Shown: positions 8,712 to 18,909, counted from the first letter of the stretch. The stretch: 64,000 nt of DNA from Salinarchaeum laminariae (GCF_023204835.1 NZ_CP096270.1:2868907-2932906); one strand, 5' to 3'. The notes: generated by a model not told the origin, from the letters alone. Program-made: numbers and translations.

Positions 8712-10877
8712 TCAGATCACCAGGAACGCGAGGTAGGCGACGGACATGAGGATCGCGGCGTGTTTCGCGCCGTCGCGAATGTCACCGGAGCTCATCTGCC
8801 CGGCAACGATTCCGGACAACAGCGCCTGCAAGAGCGCAGTGTGGAAGAAGAGGACGGTGTACGCTTCGGTGTCGATGGTCCCCAGACCCTCGAGTGCGCC
8901 CAGCTGCGGTGCGGGCGACGGCTGGCCCGGGTTCTCGGCACCGGGCGTGATCGCCGCGTCGGGCAGGTTCGGGATCAACACTGCGTCCAGCGCGCCGATG
9001 ATCACGAGGAACACGAAGAAGGAGATGTACACGACGACCACGTAGGAGAGCATCTCCTGCTTGCGCTGGCGCTTGAGTCGGCGGTCGGCCTTCGCCTGTG
9101 CGGCGGCGATCCGGAGCACGCGCGAAACGTCGCCGCTCGCGCTCATCGCGTTGGTGATCAGCGCGACGACGCGGGAGACCGTTCGCGTGCGCACCCGTCG
9201 TTCGAACCGTTTGAGCGCCGTTTCGATGTCCGATCCCCACTGGATGTCCGACCAGAGACGGTCGACCTCCGGGCCGAGTGCGCCGAGATCGCTCGCTCGC
9301 ACGCGGTCGATCGAGTCCACCATCGAGAGCCCGGCCTCGTTGACGCTCGCGATGCGGTCGAGGAAGTCCGGGACGGCAGCTTCGATCGTCTCGATCCGGC
9401 GCCGATGGATCTCGAACACCATCGCGAAGGTCGCCACGACGAACAGCGTCGCCTGGACGAACATGTCGTCGACGACGTCGACGGTGAGCTCGCCGGCGTT
9501 TGTGAGCCGGAAGAGAGTCCCGAACACCGCGAGCGGAACGGTGACGTACAGCAGGGCGATGGGTCGCCGGACGACCGTGCGAACCGGGGCGCCGACGCGG
9601 TTGCGGAGCCACTCGATGCGCCGGTGAATCGCCAGCCGTTCGAGATTGGCACGGCCGCGGTCGCCATCGTTGGCGTAGCCGCCGTCCGTTCGGGGCTCGT
9701 CGGTCACTGCACCGACTGACGCTTCCGAGTCGCCGGTTGCTCTGCGGATATCGTGGAGGCCGGTCGCGACGGGAGGCAGCGATTCCATGCGCTCGCCGCG
9801 CCCGAACCGAGCCGTGACCGTGTCGAGATAGAGGATGAAGCCGAGGTTTCCGATCGGCAGCAGGAAGTAGACGAACACCCGCAGCGGCGTGATCGTGTCC
9901 GCACCGGCGATGCCGATGATGACGAGAATCGTGATGAGAAAGAGCGGCCCGGCGACGAACACCGTCACGTAGGCCTCGGCGAGCGTCGAGATGAGGTTCA
10001 GGAGCTGCTCTTGTTGTGCCTCGGCCTCCTCCTGAAAGTCGGCGTACTGATCCTCGAGAAAGCCAGCGAGGTTCCGGCCACTCTGCAGGACGGAAGCGAG
10101 GTTCTCGGAGAACTCCCGGAACTGTTCGCTGGGAGTCCGACGTCCCATTCGCTGGATCGACGTGATCATGTCCCGACCGAAAAGATCCATCTGCCGTACC
10201 GCGACGTCGACCTCCGCGGCCGTCGCCCCGTAGATGCGGCGGTGGGCCGCCATGATCGAGAGCACCTTCTTGAACGACATTCCCGATCGGGAGAGCGCGT
10301 ACATGAACGCGATCGCGTGAGGCATCGTCGCCTCGATCGATCGCATCCGGACCGCCGCGACGTGGCCGGGCCACCACCAGCGGAGCCAGTAGGTCAGGAG
10401 GCCGGCGAGGAGCCCGAACGTCAGGCCGCTCGCCAGCATCACGGTTAGCAGCTCTGTCGGGGTCAGCGTGCCGAGCCCGGCGAAATTCGAGAGCGCTTCC
10501 AGCGCAGTGGGGAGGATTTCGCGTGCACGCTCCTGGTCGATCGCGAGCACCTTCAGCACGCCCCAGACGACGTACAGCCCGAGAATTCCACCCACAAGTG
10601 CGCCGACCATCGAGTAGAGGATCGTCGTCGCGGCGTAGGTTCGGTACGTCGTCGGGAACTGCGCGGCCCGGAGCCGGTGCCGGCGACTGTTTTTCTTGCG
10701 CTCACTTCGGTCCACGTACCCGCCGAACGTGACGACGGAGAGCCGGCGGAGCACGCGGTCGATGCTATCGACGCCGATGGCGAGCACGATCGGAAGCAAA
10801 AGGAGCGCCGCGAGCGCGAGTGGGACGAACGGTCGGAGTGCGATCAGGGGTGCGAACGAAGCGGCCGTTGCAGCCAT
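8712..10877 (-). CDS. pilC: type IV pilus / type II secretion membrane platform protein (PilC/TadC type)
   Basis: A 721-aa inner-membrane platform protein with two T2SSF (GspF) domains, each flanked by hydrophobic helices, the layout of haloarchaeal PilC (PilC3-like) proteins. Cytoplasmic blocks such as RSGMSFKKVLSIMAAHRRIYG and NEAGLSMVDSIDRVRASDLG are the repeated GspF motifs. I start at ATG 10877, placed one base after the stop of pilB; an in-frame ATG at 10916 inside pilB is possible. With PilB it would drive pilin assembly. No pilin gene is adjacent, as for PilB3-PilC3, which serves pilins encoded elsewhere. Confidence 0.85.
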   Translation of the reverse strand: MAATAASFAPLIALRPFVPLALAALLLLPIVLAIGVDSIDRVLRRLSVVTFGGYVDRSERKKNSRRHRLRAAQFPTTYRTYAATTILYSMVGALVGGILGLYVVWGVLKVLAIDQERAREILPTALEALSNFAGLGTLTPTELLTVMLASGLTFGLLAGLLTYWLRWWWPGHVAAVRMRSIEATMPHAIAFMYALSRSGMSFKKVLSIMAAHRRIYGATAAEVDVAVRQMDLFGRDMITSIQRMGRRTPSEQFREFSENLASVLQSGRNLAGFLEDQYADFQEEAEAQQEQLLNLISTLAEAYVTVFVAGPLFLITILVIIGIAGADTITPLRVFVYFLLPIGNLGFILYLDTVTARFGRGERMESLPPVATGLHDIRRATGDSEASVGAVTDEPRTDGGYANDGDRGRANLERLAIHRRIEWLRNRVGAPVRTVVRRPIALLYVTVPLAVFGTLFRLTNAGELTVDVVDDMFVQATLFVVATFAMVFEIHRRRIETIEAAVPDFLDRIASVNEAGLSMVDSIDRVRASDLGALGPEVDRLWSDIQWGSDIETALKRFERRVRTRTVSRVVALITNAMSASGDVSRVLRIAAAQAKADRRLKRQRKQEMLSYVVVVYISFFVFLVIIGALDAVLIPNLPDAAITPGAENPGQPSPAPQLGALEGLGTIDTEAYTVLFFHTALLQALLSGIVAGQMSSGDIRDGAKHAAILMSVAYLAFLVI

Positions 10878-10878
10878 G

Positions 10879-12738
10879 TTACTCGCCAATTGCGGAGCCA
10901 GAGTCGGCTCCTGCAATCCGATCCATGACGGCGTCCTTGTCGGCGTAGTACTCGTTGACGAGCGCGGTGAACTGGCGGTAGTCCGTCACGTCGTTGTCCC
11001 GGAGATACTCGAGGAACCGCTGTCGGTCGCGGCGTTCGGTGAGAAACTCGCTCTGGGTCCAGCCGCGGTCCTCCCGGATTTCCCCCATCACGGCGCTCCC
11101 ACTGCCGCCGAAGCTGTCGTCGTCGGCGTCCCAGCGATAGGCGGTCGAGTAGTCGAGTTCGCCGGTGCGTTGGTCGATGCCTTCGATCTCCGCGATCGTC
11201 TTGTTGCGGCGGACGCGTTCGTCCTCGAACCTCGTGAGGGTCTGCACGCAGAGCACGTCGAGGGACTGCACCATCGAGCGTGGCACGTTGATCGGCTCGT
11301 TCTCGAGCCGGTTGATCACCGTCTGCACGCTGTCGGCGTGCATCGTCGAGTACGTCGTGTGGCCGGTGTTCATCGCCTGGAAGAGCGTGATCGCCTCCTC
11401 GCCGCGGACCTCGCCGACGATGATGTACTCGGGCCGGTGGCGGAGCGCGGAGCGGAGGAGGTCGTACATCTCGATGTCGGTGCCCTCGTGAAGGCGCTCG
11501 CGCGTGACGTTCGAGAGCCAGTTGTCGTGATAGAGGGTGAGCTCCCGGGTGTCCTCGATCGTGAGCACCTTCGATCGGGGCGGGATGAACATCGAGATTG
11601 CGTTCATCGAGGTCGTCTTCCCCGAAGCAGTGCCGCCCGCGAAAATCAGGGACTTGTTGTGCTCGATGACGAGCCAGAGATAGGCCATCTGCTCGACGCT
11701 GAACGTGCCGTAGTTCAACAGGTCGATCGGCGTGAAGGGGTCCTCTGCGTACTTCCGGATCGTGAACGCGGATCCCCGCGGGGTCACCTCCTCGCCCAGC
11801 GCCATCTCGACGCGGGAGCCATCCGGCAGCGTGGTCTGGACCATCGGATCGCCGATGGAGATGTGTCGGCCGGACTGTTGGGCCAGTCGGACCACGAAGT
11901 TGTCGAGTTCCTCCTTCGCGAAGCTCACGCTGGTCTCGACGTCGGTGTACTCGTCGTGGTAGACGAAGATCGGGAGGTCGTAGCCGTCACAGGAGATGTC
12001 CTCGATGTGGGGATCGTGCAGGATCGGGTCGATCTTGCCGTACCCCCTGAACGCCCGGTAGACGTAGTAGAGGAGCTTGTGAAACGCGCCGACGTCGAGA
12101 TCCGCGCCGTACTGCTCGAGTTGCTCCCGGAGTTCGTCCCGGAGAACCGTCTCGGCATCGTTGTCGACGTCGACGGTCGTCCGGTAGATCAGCGGGTCGC
12201 GCACGTCTTCGATGGCCTTCTCGAGGAGTGCGAACTCGTCGTCAGTCAGCTCCGGCTCCACGACCTCGTAGCGGTACTCGTTCGCTCGATCGTCGTAGTT
12301 GATCGAGATAAACGCGAAGGGCGCGTTCACCCAGTAGCGTTCGATCTCTTCGTAGCCGTCTAGCCCCTCGAATGAAACCAGCGGGCCGTCCTCGGTCGGA
12401 TTGTACTCGTCGGTCGGAATCGTCGATCCCTGCAGTAGCTGGCCGGCTCGGACGAACTGCCGGCGAACGTAGGCGAACTTCGATTGGAAGTCACCTGATG
12501 CGCCCGGATCGTCCCCGTCGCCGTTCCTCGCGTCCCCGTGCGTAGTAACGTCGCCACGGTGCGCGACGTCGTCCCGATCGGTCGGGATCGGGCCGTCACC
12601 GTCAGACCGGCTGCCGGGTTCGGAGCTGGCGCCATGCTCGCCGCTATCGGCAGCGCCGGTGCTGTCGGCGGGATCGGCACCGGCGTCCTCGCCGTTCGTA
12701 TCCTCGGACGTGGGCTCTGGGTCGGGTGTTCCGGCCAT
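10879..12738 (-). CDS. pilB: type II/IV secretion ATPase (PilB type)
   Basis: A 619-aa hexameric motor ATPase of the secretion superfamily. After a long acidic, disordered N-terminus (about 110 residues) comes the N1 domain, then the RecA-like core. The core has Walker A AGGTASGKTTSM, the Asp box IEDTRELTL, Walker B (HRPEYIIVGEVRGEEA) and the His box NTGHTTYSTMHADS. The N-terminal disordered extension is typical of haloarchaeal PilB. It is the first gene of the pilB-pilC operon; a single base separates its stop from the pilC ATG. Confidence 0.9.
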   Translation of the reverse strand: MAGTPDPEPTSEDTNGEDAGADPADSTGAADSGEHGASSEPGSRSDGDGPIPTDRDDVAHRGDVTTHGDARNGDGDDPGASGDFQSKFAYVRRQFVRAGQLLQGSTIPTDEYNPTEDGPLVSFEGLDGYEEIERYWVNAPFAFISINYDDRANEYRYEVVEPELTDDEFALLEKAIEDVRDPLIYRTTVDVDNDAETVLRDELREQLEQYGADLDVGAFHKLLYYVYRAFRGYGKIDPILHDPHIEDISCDGYDLPIFVYHDEYTDVETSVSFAKEELDNFVVRLAQQSGRHISIGDPMVQTTLPDGSRVEMALGEEVTPRGSAFTIRKYAEDPFTPIDLLNYGTFSVEQMAYLWLVIEHNKSLIFAGGTASGKTTSMNAISMFIPPRSKVLTIEDTRELTLYHDNWLSNVTRERLHEGTDIEMYDLLRSALRHRPEYIIVGEVRGEEAITLFQAMNTGHTTYSTMHADSVQTVINRLENEPINVPRSMVQSLDVLCVQTLTRFEDERVRRNKTIAEIEGIDQRTGELDYSTAYRWDADDDSFGGSGSAVMGEIREDRGWTQSEFLTERRDRQRFLEYLRDNDVTDYRQFTALVNEYYADKDAVMDRIAGADSGSAIGE

Positions 12739-13028
12739 GCGAGATATCGACGGGAACCGTCGTCTGCCTGAGTATGTCAGTGATCGGCCTTAAGTTGGGT
12801 GGCCGCACCGCTCCGACAGACTGCGATTCTGGTCGTTGGTCTCTGCACGTAGGTCCGCGGACGCGTTCGCGCCAGAGTAGTGTGAACCAGTGTCGCGGGA
12901 CTGCTGAGAGTCACAACAGTTTGTGACGCTCGGCGGCCGACGCGGCCGGAAACGCGCCCTATTCAGGCGAGAAAACTGCCTCCGGGCGTTACGTTCAAGC
13001 CACGTGGCCCACTATCGTAGAGTAGGGA

Positions 13029-13502
13029 ATGCGACGCGACTACTTCAGCCTGGACGTCGAGAACGTCGATTGGGTCGAGGGCGACGGCGATCCCGCGAAG
13101 CCCGGCGTCGCAATCGACTTCGAGGGGCCTGCTTCCTCTCTCGAGGAGCGGTTCTCAGACGGCGACGGCAAACTGCTGGACGCCCAGCAGACGGACGTCG
13201 CTTTTCGGCTGCAGGACGACCTCGACGCCGAGGACGCGACCGGCGTCGTTAGCGTCACGAACCGGATCACTGGCGACTTCGTGCTCGAACTCAACCAGGA
13301 CGCAGACGACGTCCTCCAGTTTATCCGCGCAGCACGTCGGTACGGCGAGCAGATCGCCGACGACGACGGCGGCTACGACGTCCGCGTGCTCATCGACGGT
13401 GAGCCGTTCCTCGAGTACGAAAAGCGGACCTTCCTCGTCTACAACGACGCCGGGAATCTCCTGCGCAAACACAGTCTGATCCCCTCCGGGGTCGAGCTGT
13501 AA
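13029..13502 (+). CDS. DUF5793-type haloarchaeal protein
   Basis: A 157-aa acidic soluble protein starting MRRDYFSLDVENVDW, the conserved opening of the DUF5793 family. Later blocks such as GVVSVTNRITGDFVLELN and FLEYEKRTFLVYNDAGNLLRKHSLIPSGVEL have an alternating pattern that suggests a beta-sandwich. No catalytic motif is seen. The function is unknown. It is divergent from pilB, with about 290 bp between the two starts. Confidence 0.75.
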   Translation: MRRDYFSLDVENVDWVEGDGDPAKPGVAIDFEGPASSLEERFSDGDGKLLDAQQTDVAFRLQDDLDAEDATGVVSVTNRITGDFVLELNQDADDVLQFIRAARRYGEQIADDDGGYDVRVLIDGEPFLEYEKRTFLVYNDAGNLLRKHSLIPSGVEL

Positions 13503-13530
13503 AGGCGGTCCAACGTCCCCCACGCCGAAG

Positions 13531-13568
13531 AGAGTAGGGAGAAATTGAGAGAGAGTAGGGAGAAATTT
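13531..13568. repeat. 17-bp direct repeat downstream of DUF5793 gene
   Basis: The 17-bp unit beginning gagagtagg and ending gagaaatt occurs at 13531-13547 and again at 13552-13568. It lies between two convergent genes. On the minus strand it reads as two pyrimidine/T-rich tracts, which could act as an archaeal transcription terminator for the gene at 13655-14203. Confidence 0.5.
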
Positions 13569-13654
13569 ATTCCGGCCGGGTGGCCAGTACTCTGAAACCG
13601 CCCTCCCGTTGCGATACCGCTCCGTCTCAGCGAAGCCGACAGTGCCCACTCCAC

Positions 13655-14203
13655 CTATGCAACCGTGACCGTCTCGTCGAAGAGCTGCGAGATCGTCCGC
13701 CGCGTCTCCTCGTCGTGGGCCGACCGGTCGAACGTCGCGATCAGGGCGCCGTCGGAGGCCTTCACTCGCCCGCCGAGGACGTGCAGGAAGCGGAAGGTGG
13801 CGGGCAGCGTCGTCGCAGCGAGCAGCGGCGTCGTCGAATCCAGCCCGACGACCACGTGATCGTACCGGTGTGAGAGTCGTTCCACGAGATCCGAGGTGGC
13901 GACGCCGACCGCAGAGAGCGACTCCGGCCCCACGACCGAGTCCGTCTCGGCGACGCCGGACGGCGCCGAGTCCGTTGGCGAGGCGTCCACGACCCCGATC
14001 GCCTCCGGAGCGACGCCGCGCCGACGGAGGCCGGTAACGAGCTCGTCGGCGTCACTTGTCGCGACGAGCAAGACCGCGGTCTCGAGATCGACGTGACCGA
14101 GCGCGTCGAGCAATCGTCGGCGGCAGTCGGAGTTGCCGGTGGCGGAGAGGAGGGCGCTGGCTCCCTCGGCGAGAGAGGAGACGTCCGGAGAACGGTCGTC
14201 CAT
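13655..14203 (-). CDS. DUF7504-like protein (RecA/KaiC-like fold without P-loop)
   Basis: A 182-aa protein that resembles the haloarchaeal DUF7504 family. It has a Rossmann-like core (ETAVLLVATSDADELVTGLRRRG, then LSHRYDHVVVGLDSTTPLLAAT) but I see no Walker A. The C-terminal part (RFLHVLGGRVKASDGALIATFDRSAHDEETRRTISQLFD) is the usual end. Related proteins are thought to be signalling or regulatory, but this is not established. ATG 14203 was chosen because the upstream extension is compositionally unlike protein. Confidence 0.6.
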   Translation of the reverse strand: MDDRSPDVSSLAEGASALLSATGNSDCRRRLLDALGHVDLETAVLLVATSDADELVTGLRRRGVAPEAIGVVDASPTDSAPSGVAETDSVVGPESLSAVGVATSDLVERLSHRYDHVVVGLDSTTPLLAATTLPATFRFLHVLGGRVKASDGALIATFDRSAHDEETRRTISQLFDETVTVA

Positions 14204-14392
14204 GTTAACTGTATAACAGATTGTGTGGCTGCTCCCCCGATAAGGCTGCGGGACATATCGCGTTCTTGCCGGGGTTTCAACGGTCGTCGAAGCCTGGTTC
14301 GCGGTCTGGGCGATGTGCGTTGATCGGTCGAGTGGGCACGACGCCTCGTCCGATCGCCCCAAGCTAAGTGGTCGTGCCCGAAAGAATCGGAC

Positions 14393-15838
14393 ATGACGCT
14401 GTTCGGCACCGCGGGAATCCGCGGTGACGTGCGAGACGCCGTGGATCCGGAACTAGCGATGGCCGTCGGTCGCGCCGCTGCCCGCCACGCCGCAGAGCAA
14501 TCCGGCGACGATCCGTCGGGCAACGGCCAGTTCGGCGAGGAGCTGTCCGCCGACGGCAGGACGTCGCCGTCGTTCGCGCTCGGAATCGACGGCCGAACCA
14601 CGGGTGATGGCCTCGCTGCCGCGGCAGCAGCCGGGCTGGCGAGCGGCGGCGCGGACGTCGATCGAGTGGGTCGCCTGCCGACGCCAGCGCTGGCCCACGC
14701 GAGCCGTGGCCGACGCGGCATGATGATCACCGCGAGCCACAACCCGCCGACGGACAACGGGATCAAGCTATTCGACGACGGCGTCGAGTACGACAGCGAG
14801 GCGGAGAGCGACGTGGAGCGAATCGTCGCCGCGGAGACCTCCCCTGCCGACTGGGACGAGTGGGGCGGCATCCGTGAGGGAGAGACGCTCGAAGCGTACC
14901 GCGAGGCAGTCTGTGCGTACCTCGAGGAGACGTTCCCCGAAGCCGTCGGCGCACTCGCCGGGCAGCGCGTCGCGGTCGACTGCGGAAACGGCGTCGCGGG
15001 GCTCGCCACCCCGCAGATTCTTCGGTCACTGGGCGCGGAGCCGGTCGCTCTCAACGCGAACGTCGACGGATCCTTCCCCGCCCGCGAGAGCAAACCGACC
15101 CCCGAGTCCCTCACGGCGCTGCGCCGATTCGTCGAGGGCGACGACGAGCTACGGATCGGGATCGGCCACGACGGCGACGGCGACCGCCTCGCTGTCGTCG
15201 GTCCCGACGGAGAGATCGTCCACGAGGACACCGTCCTCGCCGTGATCGCGGAGCGCTACGTCCGGAAGGCCGACGCCGTGGATCCGGTCGTCGTCACGAC
15301 GCCGAACGCCTCGGGCCGGATCGACGAGCGCGTCGCTGCCGCGGGCGGTCGGACCGAGCGGGTCGCGCTCGGCGTCCTCCACGAGGGCATCGCTCGCGAG
15401 CGCGCGGCCGGCAGCGTGGACACCGAGGTCGTCTTCGCAGCCGAGCCCTGGAAGCACGTCCATCCGGCCTTCGGCGGGTGGATCGACGCGATCGTCTCCG
15501 CTGGACTGATCGCCGCGCTGTCCGCCGAGGCCGGCGGAATCGAACGGCTGACGGCCGACGTCGTGGAGCGGCCATACCGAAAGGAGAGCGTCGCCTGCCC
15601 GGACGACGCGAAGACCGCTGTGATGGCGGAGATCGAAACCGAGCTTCCAGCCCAGTTCTCCGCAACGGACGTCGACACGGAGTACGGCGTTCGCGTCGAG
15701 CTCGAGGGCGGCGGTTGGGTGCTCGTGCGGCCCAGTGGAACCGAGCCCTACATCCGAATCTACGCGGAGCACGCGGACGTGGATGCGGTGGTCGACACGG
15801 CGTGGTCGGTCGTGGAGGATGCGGTCGAGGCGGAGTAA
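14393..15838 (+). CDS. phosphoglucomutase/phosphomannomutase (alpha-D-phosphohexomutase)
   Basis: A 481-aa alpha-phosphohexomutase that interconverts hexose 1- and 6-phosphates. The four landmark loops are present: the active-site phosphoserine loop ITASHNPPTDNG (about residues 112-123), the metal loop GHDGDGDRLAV, the sugar-binding loop (HVHPAFGG region), and the phosphate loop RPSGTEPYIRIY near the C-terminus. Substrate could be glucose, mannose or glucosamine phosphate; archaeal members are often annotated GlmM. It is divergent from the DUF7504-like gene, with 190 bp between starts. Confidence 0.9.
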   Translation: MTLFGTAGIRGDVRDAVDPELAMAVGRAAARHAAEQSGDDPSGNGQFGEELSADGRTSPSFALGIDGRTTGDGLAAAAAAGLASGGADVDRVGRLPTPALAHASRGRRGMMITASHNPPTDNGIKLFDDGVEYDSEAESDVERIVAAETSPADWDEWGGIREGETLEAYREAVCAYLEETFPEAVGALAGQRVAVDCGNGVAGLATPQILRSLGAEPVALNANVDGSFPARESKPTPESLTALRRFVEGDDELRIGIGHDGDGDRLAVVGPDGEIVHEDTVLAVIAERYVRKADAVDPVVVTTPNASGRIDERVAAAGGRTERVALGVLHEGIARERAAGSVDTEVVFAAEPWKHVHPAFGGWIDAIVSAGLIAALSAEAGGIERLTADVVERPYRKESVACPDDAKTAVMAEIETELPAQFSATDVDTEYGVRVELEGGGWVLVRPSGTEPYIRIYAEHADVDAVVDTAWSVVEDAVEAE

Positions 15839-15859
15839 ACGACGCGTCGGTCGTAGAGA

Positions 15860-16066
15860 TTACTCCTCGACCGCGGCCCGATAGGTCACCGCGCCGGAGA
15901 GAAGCGAGATCACGATGCCCGCACCGGCGCCGATCGTCAGCCCGGTCGCGATATCACCGTTCATTGCCGTCGCCATCACTACTCCCCACCCGGCACCGAC
16001 GCCGACGCCAATTCCGATGCCGGCACCGATCGCTCGCGAGCGTCGTTGGTCCTCGGATTTGGCCAT
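15860..16066 (-). CDS. small glycine-rich two-helix membrane protein
   Basis: A 68-aa protein with a charged head (MAKSEDQRRSRAIG) and two Gly-rich hydrophobic helices (IGIGVGVGAGWGVVMATAM and LTIGAGAGIVISLLSGAV). Glycine-zipper-like helices suggest tight packing or oligomerisation in the membrane. The long upstream open frame is not protein-like, hence ATG 16066. Unrecognised family. Confidence 0.6.
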   Translation of the reverse strand: MAKSEDQRRSRAIGAGIGIGVGVGAGWGVVMATAMNGDIATGLTIGAGAGIVISLLSGAVTYRAAVEE

Positions 16067-16139
16067 ATCTGTGCGTCCGCGTCCGCTGAAAAAGGTCTGG
16101 CGACGGTGCCCGGTCCCGCGCTGGGGTGGCGATCCGCGC

Positions 16140-17282
16140 TTACAGGCAGCCAGCGTCGTCGAGTCGCTCGACTGCCTCCTCCAGTCGGTCGAGGCTCGCC
16201 GCGTACGAGATTCGCGCGTAGCCGGGCGTGCCGAAGGCGCTCCCGGGAACCATCGCGACGTGGGCCTCCTCGATTGCCTCCTCACACCAGGCCTGATCGT
16301 CTTCGTCGACGGGCAGCATCATGTAGAAGGCGCCGTCGGGTTCGGGGACCTCGACGCCGCGCTCGGCGAAGGCCTCGATCAGGAAGTCCCGCCGCTCCTC
16401 GAAGGCGTCGGCCATCTCCTGAATCTCGTCCTCGACCTCCTCCAATGCGGTGACGCCGGCGTGCTGGACGAAGTTCGTTGCGCAGGTCACCGAGTGGCTG
16501 TGGAGCTTGCCGGACTGTTCGACCAGATCCTCGGAGGCTGCGTAGTAGCCCAGCCGCCAGCCCGTCATCGAGTAGGCTTTCGAGAAGCCGTTGACGGTGA
16601 TGGTTCGGTCGGCCATGCCATCGAGCGTACCGAGCGAGGTCGCCTCCGTGCCGTAGGTGATCTCCTTGTAAATCTCGTCGGAGACGACGGTGACGTCGTG
16701 TTCGACGGCGAGATCGCGGACGGCCTCCAGCGCGGCGTCGGAGAAGACGGCGCCGGTGGGGTTCGACGGGGAGTTGACGACGAGGAGTTCCGTGTCGTCG
16801 TCGACGGCCGCGCCGAGGTCGTCGAGCCCGGGCTCGAGCTGGAAGTCGTACTGCGCGAGGTCGACGCGGGTCGGCTCCGCGCCGGCGAGCTTCGCCATCG
16901 CCTCGTAGGAGACCCACGCCGGATCCAACAGGACGACCTCGTCGCCGTCGTCGAGCAGCGTCTGGAAGATCTCGTAGAGCGACTGCTTCCCTCCGGGGGT
17001 GACCACGATCTCCTCGGGAGCGTAGTCCAGACCGTCGTCGGAGAGCTTGTCGGCGATCGCCTCCCGGAGTGCCGGGATACCGTTCGAGGGCGTGTAGCCG
17101 GTGTGGCCGGCGTCCATCGCATCCTTTCCGGCCTCGACGATCGGCGCCGGCGTCGGGAAGTCCGGCTCGCCAACGCTCAGGTCGACGACGTCGACGCCGT
17201 CGGCCTCGAGCTGTGAAGCGAGGTTCGAGACAGCCACCGTCGCACTCGGTTCAACGCGCTCGACGCGTGCCGCGAAGTCCAT
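16140..17282 (-). CDS. PLP-dependent class I aminotransferase
   Basis: A 380-aa class I/II aminotransferase. Seen: LSVGEPDFPTPAPIVEAG (N-terminal substrate gate), GYTPSNGIPALREAIA, NSPSNPTGAVFSD (PLP Asn), SDEIYKEITYG (PLP Asp), and the lysine motif NGFSKAYSMTGWRLGY, whose Lys forms the Schiff base. The C-terminal Arg that binds the substrate carboxylate lies in GYARISYA. It is of the aspartate/aromatic aminotransferase type; the natural amino acid cannot be fixed by sequence. It is a single gene. Confidence 0.9.
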   Translation of the reverse strand: MDFAARVERVEPSATVAVSNLASQLEADGVDVVDLSVGEPDFPTPAPIVEAGKDAMDAGHTGYTPSNGIPALREAIADKLSDDGLDYAPEEIVVTPGGKQSLYEIFQTLLDDGDEVVLLDPAWVSYEAMAKLAGAEPTRVDLAQYDFQLEPGLDDLGAAVDDDTELLVVNSPSNPTGAVFSDAALEAVRDLAVEHDVTVVSDEIYKEITYGTEATSLGTLDGMADRTITVNGFSKAYSMTGWRLGYYAASEDLVEQSGKLHSHSVTCATNFVQHAGVTALEEVEDEIQEMADAFEERRDFLIEAFAERGVEVPEPDGAFYMMLPVDEDDQAWCEEAIEEAHVAMVPGSAFGTPGYARISYAASLDRLEEAVERLDDAGCL

Positions 17283-17393
17283 ATAGCGCGGTCCGGACGG
17301 GACGGTCTTACCGGTTGCGATGCGCAGGAGCAGTGTGGTGATCGTCCGTGGCAGTCTCCGCGAAAACGGTCTGCCGACGAACCGTCGACGTCG

Positions 17394-18701
17394 TCAGGGC
17401 CAGAGCCCGCGGTGTCGGTGAGCCTCGGCGACCCGCGAGAGCGCGACGACGTAGGCGCCTGTGCGCCAGCTGACGTCGCGTTCCTCGACCTCCGACCGAA
17501 CGTGATCCCACGCGCCGAGCATCTCAGTCTCGAGCTCGTCGTTGACGCGTTCGTGCGACCAGCTCCGCCGGTTGATGTCCTGGAGCCACTCGAAGTAGCT
17601 GACCGTGACGCCACCCGCATTCGCGAGAATGTCGGGAATAACGGGGATCTCCCGTTCCCGGAAGATGCCGTCGGCGACGCTCGTGGTTGGCCCGTTCGCT
17701 CCTTCGACGATCAGGTCGGCCTGGACCTCGCCAGCGTTACGTTCGGTGAGGACGTTCCCAATCGCCGCAGGGATGACCACGTCGACGTCGAGTTCGAGGA
17801 GTTCCTCGTTCGAGAGTTCGGATACGGTTGGGCCGTCGAACCCTGCTACTGCTTCGGGCTCGTCCTCGTGGAGTGGGATCTCGTGGACGGGGAGCCCCGA
17901 CGGATCGAAGACGGCCCCGTTGACGTCACTGATCGCGACGATCGACGCGCCCCACTCGTCGAGAAGTCGGGCTGCGTGGCCGCCGACGCTCCCGAACCCC
18001 TGGATCGCGATGCTGGCGGAGTCAAGGGACTGGTCGTAGTGATCGAGCGCCTCCCGCGTGATGATCGCAACGCTGCGACCGGGTGCTGCCGCACGTCCAG
18101 GACTACCGCCGATGACCTCGGGTTTCCCGGTGACGACGCCGGGTTCCGTTTCGCCGTTCTCCATGCTGTAAGCGTCCATGATCCAGGCCATCGTCTGCGA
18201 GTCCGTCCCCATGTCGGGGGCGGGGATGTCCTGCATCGGGCCGATGACGTTACGCAGTTCGTGTGCGAAACGGCGCGTCAATCGCTCGTTCTCGTCGGTG
18301 CTGAGCTCTTTTGGATTGACGCGAACACCACCCTTCGCGCCGCCGAAGGGGAGGTCCATGAGCGCGCACTTCCAGGTCATCCACATAGACAGGCCGACGC
18401 ACTCCTCCTTCGTGACGTGTGGACTGTACCGCAACCCGCCTTTGTACGGACCACGGACGCTGTCGTGTTGGGCGCGATAGCCGGTGAACACGTCGACTGA
18501 ACCGTCGTCTCGTTCGACGGGGACATTCACCTCCTGAATTTTGGCGGGGTGCCGGAGCCGTTCGACGGCGTTCCGGTCGAGATCGAGTTCAGTAGCGGCT
18601 CGCTCGAGTTGTTTGCGAGCGGTCGCACGCGCCGATTCTGCTTGACTGGCGGCGTCGTCGGACGCGGAGCCCGACGAGACCGACGACTGATCAGAGGACA
18701 T
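17394..18701 (-). CDS. gdhB: glutamate dehydrogenase
   Basis: A 435-aa Glu/Leu/Phe/Val dehydrogenase that interconverts glutamate with 2-oxoglutarate and ammonium. Visible are the substrate-binding [14 protein letters not shown], the catalytic lysine region [35 protein letters not shown], and the dinucleotide fold [18 protein letters not shown] 18701 is chosen over the much longer open frame because the family N-terminus begins soon after. A 48-aa zinc-ribbon gene sits 23 bp upstream on the same strand, a recurrent haloarchaeal pairing. Confidence 0.95.
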   Translation of the reverse strand: MSSDQSSVSSGSASDDAASQAESARATARKQLERAATELDLDRNAVERLRHPAKIQEVNVPVERDDGSVDVFTGYRAQHDSVRGPYKGGLRYSPHVTKEECVGLSMWMTWKCALMDLPFGGAKGGVRVNPKELSTDENERLTRRFAHELRNVIGPMQDIPAPDMGTDSQTMAWIMDAYSMENGETEPGVVTGKPEVIGGSPGRAAAPGRSVAIITREALDHYDQSLDSASIAIQGFGSVGGHAARLLDEWGASIVAISDVNGAVFDPSGLPVHEIPLHEDEPEAVAGFDGPTVSELSNEELLELDVDVVIPAAIGNVLTERNAGEVQADLIVEGANGPTTSVADGIFREREIPVIPDILANAGGVTVSYFEWLQDINRRSWSHERVNDELETEMLGAWDHVRSEVEERDVSWRTGAYVVALSRVAEAHRHRGLWP

Positions 18702-18724
18702 AGATAGATTCAGAGACTCCGTCG

Positions 18725-18871
18725 CTATTCGAGGGCCATCGCACGATTGTGTAGATCCCCACCGCACTCCTCGCATTTTCCGGGGTTCTCGTCGCTGGTG
18801 ATGACGGCGCCACATTGGAGACACTCGTACGTGGATTCGGACGTACTCTCGTCGGGAGCATCGTGGATCAT
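18725..18871 (-). CDS. 48-aa rubrerythrin-like zinc-ribbon protein
   Basis: A small gene of 48 codons. The protein has two CxxC knuckles, YECLQCGAV and [15 protein letters not shown], so it should bind one zinc or iron. This type (DUF7129-like) is found beside gdh in haloarchaea. It lies 23 bp upstream of gdhB on the same strand and is probably co-transcribed. A TATA-like ACTTATTAATATTC (18896-18909 read on the minus strand) is about 30 bp from its ATG, so the operon mRNA is likely leaderless. Role unknown. Confidence 0.8.
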   Translation of the reverse strand: MIHDAPDESTSESTYECLQCGAVITSDENPGKCEECGGDLHNRAMALE

Positions 18872-18895
18872 ACGCGGTCAGGTGTATGTCCCGAA

Positions 18896-18909
18896 TATTA
18901 ATAAGTACA
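18896..18909 (-). promoter_or_regulatory. TATA box of zinc-ribbon/gdhB operon
   Basis: Read on the minus strand, the A+T-rich stretch CTTATTAATATTC ends about 25 bp before the ATG at 18871. This spacing fits an archaeal TATA box for a leaderless transcript. Confidence 0.55.
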